A DNA stretch of 64,000 bases, taken from JAKAGZ01 sp963772675 (GTDB lineage: Bacteria > Bacteroidota > Ignavibacteria > Ignavibacteriales > Ignavibacteriaceae). The notes below the pieces were generated by a model that saw only the letters and a list, made by a program, of their open reading frames with translations, searched no databases and was not told the origin of the DNA. Location: positions 124,001 through 188,000 of the forward strand of contig CAVYYF010000011.1 in NCBI GenBank assembly GCA_963772675.1, given 5' to 3'. Every line of letters begins with the position of its first letter. The first letter of the stretch is position 1. The translations under genes were made by a program, and so were the position numbers. Shown here in pieces: positions 25,579-35,470 of the stretch.

Positions 25579-27609
25579 ATGAAAAAACTAATTGCTCTCC
25601 TTTTATTTATTCCGATAATTTTAATAGCACAGGAAAAAAGACCGATAAACGTCGATGATTTATGGGCTATGAAAAGAGTTGGGGGAATTACACTTTCACC
25701 GGACGGCAACACAATTGCTTTTACTGTAACAGCTTACAGTATGGAAGCAAACAAAGGAAAAACAGAAATTTATCTTGTTAACACAAACGGTTCAGATCTT
25801 CACTTATTTAAAGAAACTGATAAAAGTATCAGCAATCCGCAATTTACTCCTGATGGAAAAAAGTTAGCTTATGAATATGATGGACAGGTTTGGTGGGCCA
25901 ATCTTGATGGCTCGGACGCAAAGCAATTAACAGATATCTATTCAGGTGCATCCGGTTTTGAATGGTCTGCTGATGGTTCTAAAATACTTTTTGTTTCCGA
26001 TGTTTATGCTGACTGTCCTGATATGAATTGCAATAAAGAAAAAGATGAAAAAGCAAAAGAAAAAAAATCAAACGCAATAATTCTTACACATTTAATGTTC
26101 CGTCACTGGAACAGGTGGCTTGGTGAAAAACGTAGTCATCTTTTTATGTATGATCTGGCTTCAAAAAAATATTATGATCTCAATTATATGAGCAATCACG
26201 ATGTTCCGCCGCTGGATCTCGGAAGTGCAAATGATTATAATTTTTCTCCTGACGGTAAAGAAGTTGCTTTCACTATGAATGCTGCTGAGAGGGTTCAGAA
26301 CAGTACGAACAATGAAATTTATGTGATCGAATTAAAAGACGTGAAAGAGAATTCTAAAGTTCCGATTAAAAAGATTTCTGTAAGCAAAGGAAACGATCAC
26401 GAACCGGTTTATTCACCTGACGGAAAATATATTGCTTTCGGTTCTATGAAAAGAGAGGGTTTTGAAGCTGATCAGGTTAACCTGATGCTTTATAACAGGG
26501 CAACAGGAACAATAAAGAACATCACTCCTAAATTTGATTACTCGGTCGGTGATCTTGTCTGGTCGCCTGATTCAAAATATATTTATTTCGATTGCGCAAA
26601 TGAAATTTATAACTCCGTTTATAAAATCGATATTGCGACAGGAAAAATTACAATGCTTCTTAAAGAGCACATAAATGATGGATTAACACTTTCTCCAGAT
26701 GGAAAAACAGTTTATTTCAGGCAGCAGAGATCAACATTTCCTTATGAAATATTTGCAATGAATAATGATGGAAGCAACGTTCATCAGCTTACTTTTATGA
26801 ACAAAGAACTGCTTTCAAAACTTGAAATGAATCCTATTGAAACATTCTGGTCACCGGGTGCTGCAGGAGCAAAGGTTCAGTCGATTTTAGTAAAACCGCC
26901 TTTCTTTGATCCGAATAAGAAATACCCAATGATATTTTTAATTCACGGCGGTCCGCAGGGACACTGGGAGGATGATTTCCATTACCGATGGAATACGGAA
27001 ATGTTTGCTTCTCAGGGTTATGTTGTTGTTGCGCCAAATCCGAGAGGCAGCACAGGTTACGGACAGAAATTTACTGATGAAATTTCAGGCGACTGGGGTG
27101 GAAAGGTTTATACTGATCTTATGAATGCATACGATTATGCTGTTAAGAATTTCAAATTTATTGATAAGAAAAATACTTTTGCTGCCGGCGCATCTTACGG
27201 CGGTTATATGATTGACTGGCTTGAAGGGCATACAGACAGATTTAATGCGGTTGTTTCACACGACGGTGTTTTTAATACTATAAGTATGTATGGAACAACT
27301 GAAGAACTCTGGTTCCCGGAATGGGAATTTAAAGGAACACCGTGGACAAACAGAGCGCTTTATGAAAAATGGAATCCGCAAAGATTTATTCAGAATGCTA
27401 AAACACCAATGTTGATCTTTGAAGGTGCGCACGATTACAGGGTACCGGAAGAACAGGCATTTCAATTATTTACATCTTTGCAGAGACTCGGTGTGCCGAG
27501 CAAATTTATTTATTTCCCTGATGAATATCATTTTGTTGTAAAACCACAAAATGCTAAGTTGTGGTGGAATTCGATTTTTGACTGGTTTAATAAATATAAA
27601 AAGGATTAA
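25579..27609 (+). CDS. S9-family prolyl oligopeptidase-like peptidase, secreted
   Basis: A serine peptidase of the prolyl oligopeptidase/acylaminoacyl peptidase/DPP group, exported by a signal peptide (cleavage near LIAQ). The first two thirds form a WD40-like beta-propeller with repeats of FSPDGK and WSPDSK type; the C-terminal alpha/beta hydrolase carries Ser539 in GASYGGY, Asp619 in GAHDYRVP and His651 in DEYHF. GGPQGHW is the oxyanion region. ATG 25579 is chosen because GAGGA lies 5 bases upstream; TTG 25567 and ATG 25576 are less likely. Probably digests peptides in the periplasm. Confidence 0.92.
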   Translation: MKKLIALLLFIPIILIAQEKRPINVDDLWAMKRVGGITLSPDGNTIAFTVTAYSMEANKGKTEIYLVNTNGSDLHLFKETDKSISNPQFTPDGKKLAYEYDGQVWWANLDGSDAKQLTDIYSGASGFEWSADGSKILFVSDVYADCPDMNCNKEKDEKAKEKKSNAIILTHLMFRHWNRWLGEKRSHLFMYDLASKKYYDLNYMSNHDVPPLDLGSANDYNFSPDGKEVAFTMNAAERVQNSTNNEIYVIELKDVKENSKVPIKKISVSKGNDHEPVYSPDGKYIAFGSMKREGFEADQVNLMLYNRATGTIKNITPKFDYSVGDLVWSPDSKYIYFDCANEIYNSVYKIDIATGKITMLLKEHINDGLTLSPDGKTVYFRQQRSTFPYEIFAMNNDGSNVHQLTFMNKELLSKLEMNPIETFWSPGAAGAKVQSILVKPPFFDPNKKYPMIFLIHGGPQGHWEDDFHYRWNTEMFASQGYVVVAPNPRGSTGYGQKFTDEISGDWGGKVYTDLMNAYDYAVKNFKFIDKKNTFAAGASYGGYMIDWLEGHTDRFNAVVSHDGVFNTISMYGTTEELWFPEWEFKGTPWTNRALYEKWNPQRFIQNAKTPMLIFEGAHDYRVPEEQAFQLFTSLQRLGVPSKFIYFPDEYHFVVKPQNAKLWWNSIFDWFNKYKKD

Positions 27610-27614
27610 AAGTT

Positions 27615-28030
27615 ATGAATGATGAAGAAGTCGATTTCGCAGATCTTGGAGAATTGGGAGAGCTCGGTGTCGACGAACTTGACTTCGGGGGAAATATCGG
27701 AAACAATAAAGAAACCGAAGAAAGTGTTGACAAAAAAATAAAATACGTTGAAGAAAACCTCTGGGAAAAGCTCGAAAGAGTAGGAAAGAAAATTTCCTTT
27801 GCCAGGGATATTCTCGCGTTTGGTGAATTATATGCGCGATCCACTTGTTTCCTGGCACAGAAAAGCGATCGTGGTTGCAGGGCTGATCTATTTTATTTCA
27901 CCGATAGACGCAATTCCCGGATATCAGTCCATTGATAGGTTATCTTGATGATCTAGGGGTGATTACAGCTTTGTTGAAATTTCTGGGAAGTGAACTTACT
28001 CCATATTATCATCCGGGTTACAGAAGTTAG
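27615..28030 (+). CDS. DUF1232 (YkvA-like) membrane protein (two frameshifts)
   Basis: The first frame gives an acidic N terminus and a helix ending FARDILAFGEL. The conserved DUF1232 core then appears in two successive other frames: MRDPLVSWHRKAIVVAGLIYF then SPIDAIPGYQS, followed by IGYLDDLGVITALLKFLG and a stop at 28028. Two bases missing from a TATATA tract near 27831 and one extra base near 27931 restore a single 138-residue protein. DUF1232 proteins are small membrane proteins of unknown function. A ribosome site AAGGA lies before ATG 27615. Five bases separate it from the S9 peptidase stop. Confidence 0.7.
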
Positions 28031-28109
28031 AAGTTTGAAACTGTTAGCTCTGCATTTTGGTACTCAATGTTAAACCATGATGCAAAACCTCTATTATTTT
28101 AGGAATCAT

Positions 28110-28367
28110 ATGAAAGTATTTTCAATATTAGCCCTGATTATAGTTGCTGCAATTTTTATTACTCAAAATGTAGCCGTTGTTGAAGTTAATTTATTATTCT
28201 GGCGTGTTTCAATTTCGCTTGCTCTGCTAATAGTTATTAATCTGCTAATCGGGTTCCTTCTGGGCTGGTTTATTAAAAGTTATTTGAATTATAAAAAATC
28301 AAAAATTAATAAGCCTGAAGAAAAAGAAATACCGAAACCTCAGACTCCAGATCAACACATCTCTTAA
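28110..28367 (+). CDS. LapA-domain small membrane protein
   Basis: An 85-residue protein with two transmembrane helices (SILALIIVAAIFITQN and SLALLIVINLLIGFLLGWF) separated by VEVNLLFW, then a basic and proline-rich cytoplasmic tail. This is the LapA/DUF1049 (lipopolysaccharide assembly protein A) pattern. I chose ATG 28110, preceded by AGGA, in place of the upstream ATG at 28077, because homologues start with the helix. Its stop overlaps the start of the next gene (TAATG). Confidence 0.82.
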   Translation: MKVFSILALIIVAAIFITQNVAVVEVNLLFWRVSISLALLIVINLLIGFLLGWFIKSYLNYKKSKINKPEEKEIPKPQTPDQHIS

Positions 28368-29551
28368 TGAACAGAGTTAATAATTATGATGTTATAATTA
28401 TTGGCGCCGGCGCTGCGGGACTGATGTGTGCTGCAACTGCAGGAAAGAAAGGTCGTAAAGTTCTTGTTATCGAGCATAATGAAAAGGGAGGAAAGAAGAT
28501 TTTAATATCAGGCGGGGGCAGGTGTAATTTTACAAATCTATGGGTGCACCCGGAAAACTTTATTTCTCAAAATCCGCATTTCTGTAAGTCAGCATTGAGC
28601 CGTTATAATGAAAGGGATTTCATTTCGCTTGTTGAAGAATATAAAATCCCCTACCACGAAAAAACACTGGGACAACTCTTCTGTGATGGCAAATCAACGG
28701 AGATTGTAAATCTTTTATTAAAAGAATGCGAAGATGCTGAAGTAAAAATCAAAACAAATTATAAAGTTAAAAATATTGGGAAAGAAAATCTTTTTAAGAT
28801 TATAACAAACTCAGGTGAATTTACTTCAGAATCTCTTGTAATTGCTACCGGGGGATTATCAATTCCCCCAATGGGGGCTACAGATTTTGGTTATAAAATT
28901 GCAGAACAATTCGGGATAAATGTTATCGAGCCCAAACCGTCGCTGGTACCATTTACGTGGAATAAAAATGATCTTAAAAATTATTCTGATCTTTCAGGTA
29001 TCTCTGTTGACTCGGTTGTTACCTGTAATGGAAAATCATTCCGGGGGAATATTCTTTTTACACATAAAGGATTAAGCGGACCTGCAATTTTGCAAATCTC
29101 TAATTACTGGAAGAAGGATGATGAAATAGTAATTAACCTGTTGCCTGAAATTAGTCTTGCAGAGAAAATAAAAGAATGGAAACTGGAAAACCCGGTAGCA
29201 ATTTTAATTAGCCTGCTCAGTGCGATTTTACCAAAGAGGGTAGTGCAAAGATTTATTGAATTGTCAGGATATGATAAACCGGTAAACCAGTATAGTCAAA
29301 GCGATATTGAGAATGTCGGAAAACTATTCCACGAATGGAAAATAACTCCTGCCGGAACGGAAGGATTTGAAAAAGCCGAAGTGACAAAAGGTGGAATTGA
29401 TACAAATGAGATTTCTTCAAAAACTTTTGAATCAAAAAAAATAAAAAATTTATATTTCATTGGGGAAGTAATTGATGTAACCGGCTGGCTGGGGGGATAT
29501 AATTTCCAGTGGGCGTGGTCTTCCGGTTATTGTGCAGGACAATATGTATAA
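28367..29551 (+). CDS. BaiN/HI0933-type FAD-dependent oxidoreductase
   Basis: A 394-residue flavoprotein of the HI0933/BaiN family, with the FAD-binding GAGAAGLMCA near residue 14, the family signature KKILISGGGRCNFTN, a central small domain, and the C-terminal GWLGGYNFQWAWSSG. The reaction is unknown in most bacteria; BaiN in gut clostridia reduces bile-acid double bonds, but that role should not be carried over here. It is translationally coupled to the LapA-like gene upstream. Confidence 0.9.
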   Translation: MNRVNNYDVIIIGAGAAGLMCAATAGKKGRKVLVIEHNEKGGKKILISGGGRCNFTNLWVHPENFISQNPHFCKSALSRYNERDFISLVEEYKIPYHEKTLGQLFCDGKSTEIVNLLLKECEDAEVKIKTNYKVKNIGKENLFKIITNSGEFTSESLVIATGGLSIPPMGATDFGYKIAEQFGINVIEPKPSLVPFTWNKNDLKNYSDLSGISVDSVVTCNGKSFRGNILFTHKGLSGPAILQISNYWKKDDEIVINLLPEISLAEKIKEWKLENPVAILISLLSAILPKRVVQRFIELSGYDKPVNQYSQSDIENVGKLFHEWKITPAGTEGFEKAEVTKGGIDTNEISSKTFESKKIKNLYFIGEVIDVTGWLGGYNFQWAWSSGYCAGQYV

Positions 29552-29574
29552 ATATATTATCGGGGATCACAAAT

Positions 29575-29769
29575 ATGAATGGTAAAAACCGCGCTGAAAT
29601 TAAACCCGGGCTGAGAGTTAAAATAGTTTTAAAACAGGATCAAAGAACCGGTAAACTTACCGAAGGAATTGTAAGGGATATTTTAACAAATTCTTCGGCC
29701 CATCCACACGGAATAAAGGTAAGGCTTGAGAGCGGAGAAATCGGAAGAGTAAAAGAAATAATAAATTAA
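29575..29769 (+). CDS. ywbE: YwbE-family small protein
   Basis: A 64-residue KOW-like basic protein, GLRVKIVLKQDQRTGKLTEG then RDILTNSSAHPHGIKV and an ending of GRVKEI. This matches the conserved YwbE family. Its function is unknown; the fold suggests RNA or ribosome binding. The longer frame beginning at 29509 overlaps the upstream oxidoreductase and was trimmed to ATG 29575. Confidence 0.85.
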   Translation: MNGKNRAEIKPGLRVKIVLKQDQRTGKLTEGIVRDILTNSSAHPHGIKVRLESGEIGRVKEIIN

Positions 29770-29789
29770 AATTAACTAAGGCTGGTTTA

Positions 29790-30326
29790 ATGAATTTTAA
29801 AATTAAGAAAAGCGAAATTAAGTTCAGGGGAAAAGTTTTTGATTTAAAAGTTGACGAAATAATTTATGACAGTGGAAATGAAGGGATAAGAGAAGTTGCC
29901 GTTCATCCGGGGGGTGCAGTTGTTGTTGCAGTAAAAGATAAAGGGAAAATTATTTTTGTAAAACAATTTCGTTATCCGTTGGAAAGGTCTTTAATTGAAT
30001 TGCCGGCGGGAAAACTTGAAAAAAACGAAGACCCAATGAAATGTGCAATTAGAGAATTAGAAGAAGAAACAGGATACAAAACTGGTAAGATTGAAAAGCT
30101 TGGTTCTATTTTTACTACTCCGGGGTTTTGTACGGAAGAGCTGCATATTTATCTCGCGAAAGATCTTGAAGCAGGAAATCACAACAGGGAAGAAGGTGAA
30201 TTTGGGATGCAGATTCTTGAATACTCTCTTGATGAAATTGAAGAAAAGATAAATACAGGTGAAATCAAAGATTCCAAAACGATTTGCGGAATTTATATGT
30301 ATAAAAGCAAGTCGGTTCAAAAATAA
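29790..30326 (+). CDS. Nudix hydrolase, ADP-ribose pyrophosphatase type
   Basis: A 178-residue cytosolic enzyme that likely splits ADP-ribose or related nucleoside diphosphate sugars. The Nudix box spans residues 74-96 with Gly74, Glu80, Arg88-Glu89 and Glu92-Glu93. The upstream segment VKQFRYPLERSLIELPAGKL is typical of NudF-like ADP-ribose pyrophosphatases. It is the last gene of a four-gene run on the plus strand. Substrate is assigned by family only. Confidence 0.9.
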   Translation: MNFKIKKSEIKFRGKVFDLKVDEIIYDSGNEGIREVAVHPGGAVVVAVKDKGKIIFVKQFRYPLERSLIELPAGKLEKNEDPMKCAIRELEEETGYKTGKIEKLGSIFTTPGFCTEELHIYLAKDLEAGNHNREEGEFGMQILEYSLDEIEEKINTGEIKDSKTICGIYMYKSKSVQK

Positions 30327-30384
30327 ACTCCGGACTTTTTAATATCGTTTATAAAATAAATGTTTATAACTGATTTTATTTTGT

Positions 30385-31135
30385 TCAATTACTTTGCTGC
30401 TTGATTTCTATTTTCCTGAAAAGATAAACGTGCTGTTTATCACCAATCGGTACAACAAGTTTTATGTATTCAGCATCCTTGTTAAAAGGCACAAACACTA
30501 ACCCGCCGATGCTGTCGTTTTTATAAAGTGTGGTTTTCCTCAGAACTTCCTGTTCCCAAAATTCTGATTTGGAAAGTATCTTGTCTTTTCCTGGACTGGT
30601 AGAATGCATTTTCATTTGACTGGTTAATTGACCAGTTAGTTACATCATCTCCGACACTACCAAGCTTATCGTTATTCTCATCATCTGCAACGTGGGCAAA
30701 AATGCTTATTAAACCAAAAGTAGCGTTTAACCCTGTATTAAAACTATGCCGATTCTCATTGTTTGCTAACTCAACTTTTGTTTGTTTTATTTTCACTTCC
30801 GGATCTATTGCATATAGCATATTGGGCTCCCCCGTTTGGAGAGGCTCTTTATCAGCATTCAGTTGCATACAGTAAATGTTTTCAGGATGAAAAACTACCG
30901 GCTTATTTGTTAGATTTTCTACTTCAACAAAAAAAGCAAATTTATTACCTGATTGGTATTCATAAGATGCATTTGAACTGTAGTTGTTATCTTCTTTGTA
31001 GGCTATTTCCTTTCCTTTGTAGAAATCTTTGTTATTATCGACATTTTTCAGGTCATAAAGTGATATAGAACAGCCTGATAATAAAAAAATAGAAAGTAAT
31101 AAGCCTGAATATAATTTGAGTTTATGTGGTTTCAT
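30385..31135 (-). CDS. Lipoprotein of unknown function (one frameshift)
   Basis: The restored 249-residue protein has a signal peptide with lipobox LLSGC (Cys22), then a polar beta-rich domain. The first frame ends at 30521 after losing register; the true continuation, KILSKSEFWEQEVLRKTTLYKN and further to YLFRKIEI, is in the next frame and stops at 30385. One extra base in the A4 run at 30586-30589 accounts for it. There is no known family that I recognise. It is transcribed alone, convergent with the Nudix gene. Confidence 0.65.
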
Positions 31136-31354
31136 TTTTGCCCCGCTTTTATGTCCATCATTTTTAAGAATATCAACTTAAGTGCCATTTTCAGTATTTG
31201 ATTACTTGTTATTTGCATACATTCATGAATGATTTTGTATAAAATGAATGCATTCCCTGTTTATAATTGTGGACATTGTGTTGCTATGCTATATTTATTT
31301 TGATATTACACACTAAAAAAATTAAATTGACATCTGTTAATTTTTAAGAGAATT

Positions 31355-33058
31355 ATGCTAAAATCCCTTTTAGTTAAAGATTATGCACTTATCGGCCACA
31401 TTAATGTGGAATTTGGAAAAGGCCTTAATATCATTACAGGTGAAACCGGTGCAGGAAAATCTATATTGATAGATGCGATGAGCCTTTTGCTGGGAGAACG
31501 TGCTTCTACAGAAGTTGTCCGAAAGGGTGCGCAAAAATCCATAGTTGAAGGAATATTTGAAATTGATGGAAACAAGAAAGTAAAAAGGATTCTTGAAGAA
31601 AATGAAATTGATGTTCTCCCCGAACTAATAATGCGCAGAGAAATTTCACTAAAAGGAAATAACCGCTGCTTTCTGAACGACACTCCTGTTACACTCAATA
31701 TTATAAAAGATATTGGTGATCTGCTTGTTGATCTTCACGGTCAGCACGAACATCAATCACTTTTACGAACGGAAACACACATTGAGTTTTTAGATGAATT
31801 CGGTGCGACTGAAAATTTTTTAAAAGATTATAAAGATAAATTTTCTCAACTTACTGAAGCATCTCGTAAGTTGAATGAATTAAAACAGAAAGAAAATACT
31901 CTTAAGGAGAGAAAAGATATCTATCAATTCCAGATTAAAGAAATTGATGCAGTTTCTCCGCAGGAGAACGAAGAAGAAAAAATAAATGAAGAATTAAATA
32001 TTTTAGAAAACTCGGAAAAACTTTCCGAGTTAACCAACTCAGTTTATGAGGACCTTTACGAATCTGAAAATTCCGTCCAGGATATGCTTGGAAAAATTGA
32101 AAGTGAGATTGAAGAACTTGAACAAATTGATAAATCATTTTCAGAAATCCGTTCAGAATGTGAAAGTGTGGTTTCTTTGATAAATGATATTTCGGAATTT
32201 GTAAGAAATTATAAAGCGAAAATAGATATTGATCCTGAACACCTTGAAGAGTTGCGTAACAGGCTTGGGGCGATTACGTTGCTTAAAAAGAAATACGGCG
32301 GTTCTGTAAAAGCTATTATTGAACACAGGAAAAAAATTGGCGAAGAATTTAAACTGGCTGAAAATTATTCAGAGAGTATCGAAAAGTTGGAATCAGAAAT
32401 TAAAAAACTTAGGGGAATTTGCGGAACTTCAGCAGAAGCTCTTTCTAAAAAAAGAAAAGAAATATCAAAAAAAGTTCAGAAAGATGTGCAGGAAGCGCTA
32501 ACATATCTTGGTATTGAAAATTCAACATTTAAAGTTGAAATCAATCAGACTGTCGCTGATAAAAATGGTAAAGATTTTATATTAGTACGCGGAAAGCCTT
32601 ATAGATATAATTCTTACGGTTATGATGAAGTAGAATTTTTTATTTCCACAAATCCCGGAGAAGATCCGAAACCACTCGCTAAGGTCGCTTCAGGTGGTGA
32701 AATCTCCAGGGTAATGCTTGCCTTAAAAACTATACTGGCCAAAACCGATAAACTTCCACTATTAATCTTTGATGAAATTGATACTGGTGTAAGCGGACGA
32801 ATTGCCCAGAAAGTAGGGCAAGCATTGAAAAGCCTTGCGGGATTTCATCAGATAATTTCTATAACTCATCTGCCGCAAATAGCGGGGCTTGCTGATCAGC
32901 ATTTTGCCGTAGAAAAAACTTTGAATGATGACAGGGTCGTTAGCTCAATTAAAAAACTAAGCATAGATGATAGAATAAAAGAAGTAGCTAAACTTATGAG
33001 CGGCGAGAAAATAACCGAAGCAAGTTTGAAGGGCGCAAAGGAATTGATGGGAATTTGA
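31355..33058 (+). CDS. recN: DNA repair protein RecN
   Basis: An SMC-like ATPase that acts in double-strand-break repair. The 567-residue protein has Walker A GETGAGKS at 29-36, long coiled-coil arms in the middle (lysine/glutamate-rich heptads from about 150-340), the ABC signature ASGGEISRVMLALK, and Walker B LLIFDEIDTGVSG followed by the H-loop region SITHLPQIA. The length is normal. It is followed after 31 bases by hemW. Confidence 0.95.
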   Translation: MLKSLLVKDYALIGHINVEFGKGLNIITGETGAGKSILIDAMSLLLGERASTEVVRKGAQKSIVEGIFEIDGNKKVKRILEENEIDVLPELIMRREISLKGNNRCFLNDTPVTLNIIKDIGDLLVDLHGQHEHQSLLRTETHIEFLDEFGATENFLKDYKDKFSQLTEASRKLNELKQKENTLKERKDIYQFQIKEIDAVSPQENEEEKINEELNILENSEKLSELTNSVYEDLYESENSVQDMLGKIESEIEELEQIDKSFSEIRSECESVVSLINDISEFVRNYKAKIDIDPEHLEELRNRLGAITLLKKKYGGSVKAIIEHRKKIGEEFKLAENYSESIEKLESEIKKLRGICGTSAEALSKKRKEISKKVQKDVQEALTYLGIENSTFKVEINQTVADKNGKDFILVRGKPYRYNSYGYDEVEFFISTNPGEDPKPLAKVASGGEISRVMLALKTILAKTDKLPLLIFDEIDTGVSGRIAQKVGQALKSLAGFHQIISITHLPQIAGLADQHFAVEKTLNDDRVVSSIKKLSIDDRIKEVAKLMSGEKITEASLKGAKELMGI

Positions 33059-33089
33059 TAAATAACAAGATTAAAGAAAGTGAAAACAA

Positions 33090-34220
33090 TTGAAAGAATC
33101 AGCTTTATATGTTCACATTCCGTTCTGCGATCACAAATGTATTTACTGTGATTTTTATTCAATAATTACTTCCGATAATATACGGCCATTTCTTAATTCC
33201 ATTAAAAAAGAGATTAAATATTATTCTGATATTTATTCCGAAGACAGATTTTTCACATCAATATTTTTTGGTGGCGGAACGCCGTCTCTGATGGAGCCTG
33301 GATATCTTAGAGAGATTATAAATTCATTGAGAAATAATTATAGTGTTTCTGATGACGCAGAAATCACAATGGAGACAAATCCCGGTACTGTAAACAAAGA
33401 AAAATTAAAATTATTCAGAGAAACAGGAATTAACAGAATTAGTATCGGTATTCAATCTTTTGATGAACAGGAATTGAAATTCTTAACCAGAATTCACAAT
33501 AGAGAAACTGCAATCGAAACAGTAAATAATGCGAAAGAAGCCGGATTTGAAAATATTAGTATCGACCTGATCTTCAATCTTCCCGGACAAACAAAAGATA
33601 ATTGGAAAAGAAATTTGGAAACAGCTTTGAGTTTACCTTTAAAGCATCTGTCGGCGTATAGCTTAATTTTAGAACGTGGAACGATTTTAAATAAAATGGT
33701 GCTTGATAAAAAAGTAATAATGCAGGATGATGATCACGATGCAGATCTTTACGAAATGACAATGGATTTCATGGAGGAGAATGGTTTTGTCCAATACGAG
33801 GTATCAAATTTCACATTGCTTGGTTACGAGTGCAGGCACAACAATGCTTACTGGCGATACCGGGACTATTTGAGCTTCGGCACGAGCGCACATTCGTTTG
33901 TTGATGGAAAACGCTGGTGGAATTTTTCCAGTCTGAAAAAATATATTTCAGAAATTGACAAAGATGGTTATGCGGTTGCCGGCTCTGAGAATGTTAATAG
34001 GGAACAACAATTTAATGAATATGTTATGCTTGCATTAAGAAGTTCCGGCCTAAATTTAGGAGAATTTAAAAATATGTTCGGGGAAAATTGGATAAATGAA
34101 AAATATGATTATTTTAATAAGTTAATGGATCAAAACCTTGTTACTATTGATGAAAAATTTCTCCGTCTCACAAAAAGTGGCTATGCGGTTTGTGATGAAA
34201 TCCTGAAAGAAATTCTTTAA
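33090..34220 (+). CDS. hemW: HemW heme chaperone (radical SAM, coproporphyrinogen oxidase-like)
   Basis: HemW binds heme and hands it to respiratory proteins; it is related to HemN but lacks the oxidase activity. The 376-residue protein starts LYVHIPFCDHKCIYCDFYS, with radical-SAM cysteines Cys13, Cys17 and Cys20 followed by Asp-Phe in place of HemN's Gly-Cys. The HNxxYW heme-binding motif is present (HNNAYWRYRDYLSFG). The GGGTPSL SAM-binding segment is seen at about 62-68. The start is a TTG at 33090. Confidence 0.92.
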   Translation: MKESALYVHIPFCDHKCIYCDFYSIITSDNIRPFLNSIKKEIKYYSDIYSEDRFFTSIFFGGGTPSLMEPGYLREIINSLRNNYSVSDDAEITMETNPGTVNKEKLKLFRETGINRISIGIQSFDEQELKFLTRIHNRETAIETVNNAKEAGFENISIDLIFNLPGQTKDNWKRNLETALSLPLKHLSAYSLILERGTILNKMVLDKKVIMQDDDHDADLYEMTMDFMEENGFVQYEVSNFTLLGYECRHNNAYWRYRDYLSFGTSAHSFVDGKRWWNFSSLKKYISEIDKDGYAVAGSENVNREQQFNEYVMLALRSSGLNLGEFKNMFGENWINEKYDYFNKLMDQNLVTIDEKFLRLTKSGYAVCDEILKEIL

Positions 34221-34249
34221 CTTTTTTTTAAAACCAACAATTTAATCCT

Positions 34250-35470
34250 ATGCTCAAAATAAAACTTCACTGGCAAATACTGATTTCGCTGGTTCTCGCG
34301 ATTTTATTTGGCTTCTTTTTTCCGCAGGATGTCCAATACGTAAAATGGATGGGGGATTTGTTCCTTCGTGGTCTTAAAATGATTATTGTTCCTTTAATTC
34401 TTACCTCAATTGTAACCGGGGTAGCAAATATTGGAGACGCACAAGGTCTTGGTAAACTTGGGGGGAAAACAATACTTTATTATGTAACCACAAGCCTTTT
34501 CGCAATTTTGGCAGGGCTTACGCTTGTCAATCTTTTTCAGCCGGGTGTTGGGGCTGATCTTGGTTTTTCGAAACAGGTTGAGGGAATGGATATAGCATCT
34601 AAAGGATTTGGAAATATTTTACTAAGAATGGTTCCATCAAATATTTTTCAGGCCCTGGCTTCTGCGGATATGCTTGCGATTATTTTCTTTTCCATTCTTG
34701 TCGGTTATTTTATCATGAAAATCTCCAAGGAATATAAGGAGCCGCTTATAAATCTTTTCAATGGCGGTTTTGAAGTGATGATGAAGATAACTTCGTTCGT
34801 GATAAAATTTACGCCATTGGGAATCTTTGGAATAGTTTCCGTTGTAGTTGCAGAACAAAAAGATATTCTTGATGTAGCGCAAAGGCTTGGAATTTATATG
34901 CTTGCTGTATTACTGGGATTGTTCTTTCATGCGTTTATTACTTTGCCTTTGTTATTAAGATTATTTGGGAAAGTAAATCCTTACAAACACTTTAAGGCGA
35001 TGACGACTCCTTTGTTAACTGCATTTTCTACGTCTTCTTCCTCAGCAACCTTGCCGCTGACAATGGAAGCTGTCGAAAATGAAGTCGGGGTTTCAAATAA
35101 AATTACAAGTTTTGTTTTGCCTCTTGGTGCAACGGTTAATATGGACGGAACCGCACTTTATGAATGTGTTGCAGCAATGTTTATTGCGCAGGCATACGGA
35201 ATTCATTTGAGTTTTCTAAGTCAGGTTGTTGTTGTGTTTACAGCATTACTAGCATCAATTGGGGCCGCCGGAATTCCAATGGCCGGGTTGGTAATGATTT
35301 CTGTAATTCTGTCTGCTGTTGGTTTACCCCTTGAAGGCGTGGGGTTAATTTTAGCAGTTGACAGAATTCTTGATATGTGCAGATCTACCGTTAATGTGTG
35401 GAGCGATAGCTGTGGTGCTGCAATAATTGCAAGTACAGAGGGCGAAGAATTAAATGTTAAGAGTAATTAA
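34250..35470 (+). CDS. Dicarboxylate/amino acid:cation symporter (DAACS family)
   Basis: A 406-residue inner-membrane transporter of the GltP/DctA type, which imports glutamate, aspartate or C4-dicarboxylates with H+ or Na+. Signature parts are LRGLKMIIVPLILTSIVTGV, the serine-rich FSTSSSSATLPLTME hairpin, the NMDGTALYECVAAMFIAQ helix, and VDRILDMCRSTVNVWSD. The C terminus is short. The last 21 bases overlap the 3' end of the convergent HAD gene. Specificity between glutamate and dicarboxylates cannot be settled here. Confidence 0.92.
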   Translation: MLKIKLHWQILISLVLAILFGFFFPQDVQYVKWMGDLFLRGLKMIIVPLILTSIVTGVANIGDAQGLGKLGGKTILYYVTTSLFAILAGLTLVNLFQPGVGADLGFSKQVEGMDIASKGFGNILLRMVPSNIFQALASADMLAIIFFSILVGYFIMKISKEYKEPLINLFNGGFEVMMKITSFVIKFTPLGIFGIVSVVVAEQKDILDVAQRLGIYMLAVLLGLFFHAFITLPLLLRLFGKVNPYKHFKAMTTPLLTAFSTSSSSATLPLTMEAVENEVGVSNKITSFVLPLGATVNMDGTALYECVAAMFIAQAYGIHLSFLSQVVVVFTALLASIGAAGIPMAGLVMISVILSAVGLPLEGVGLILAVDRILDMCRSTVNVWSDSCGAAIIASTEGEELNVKSN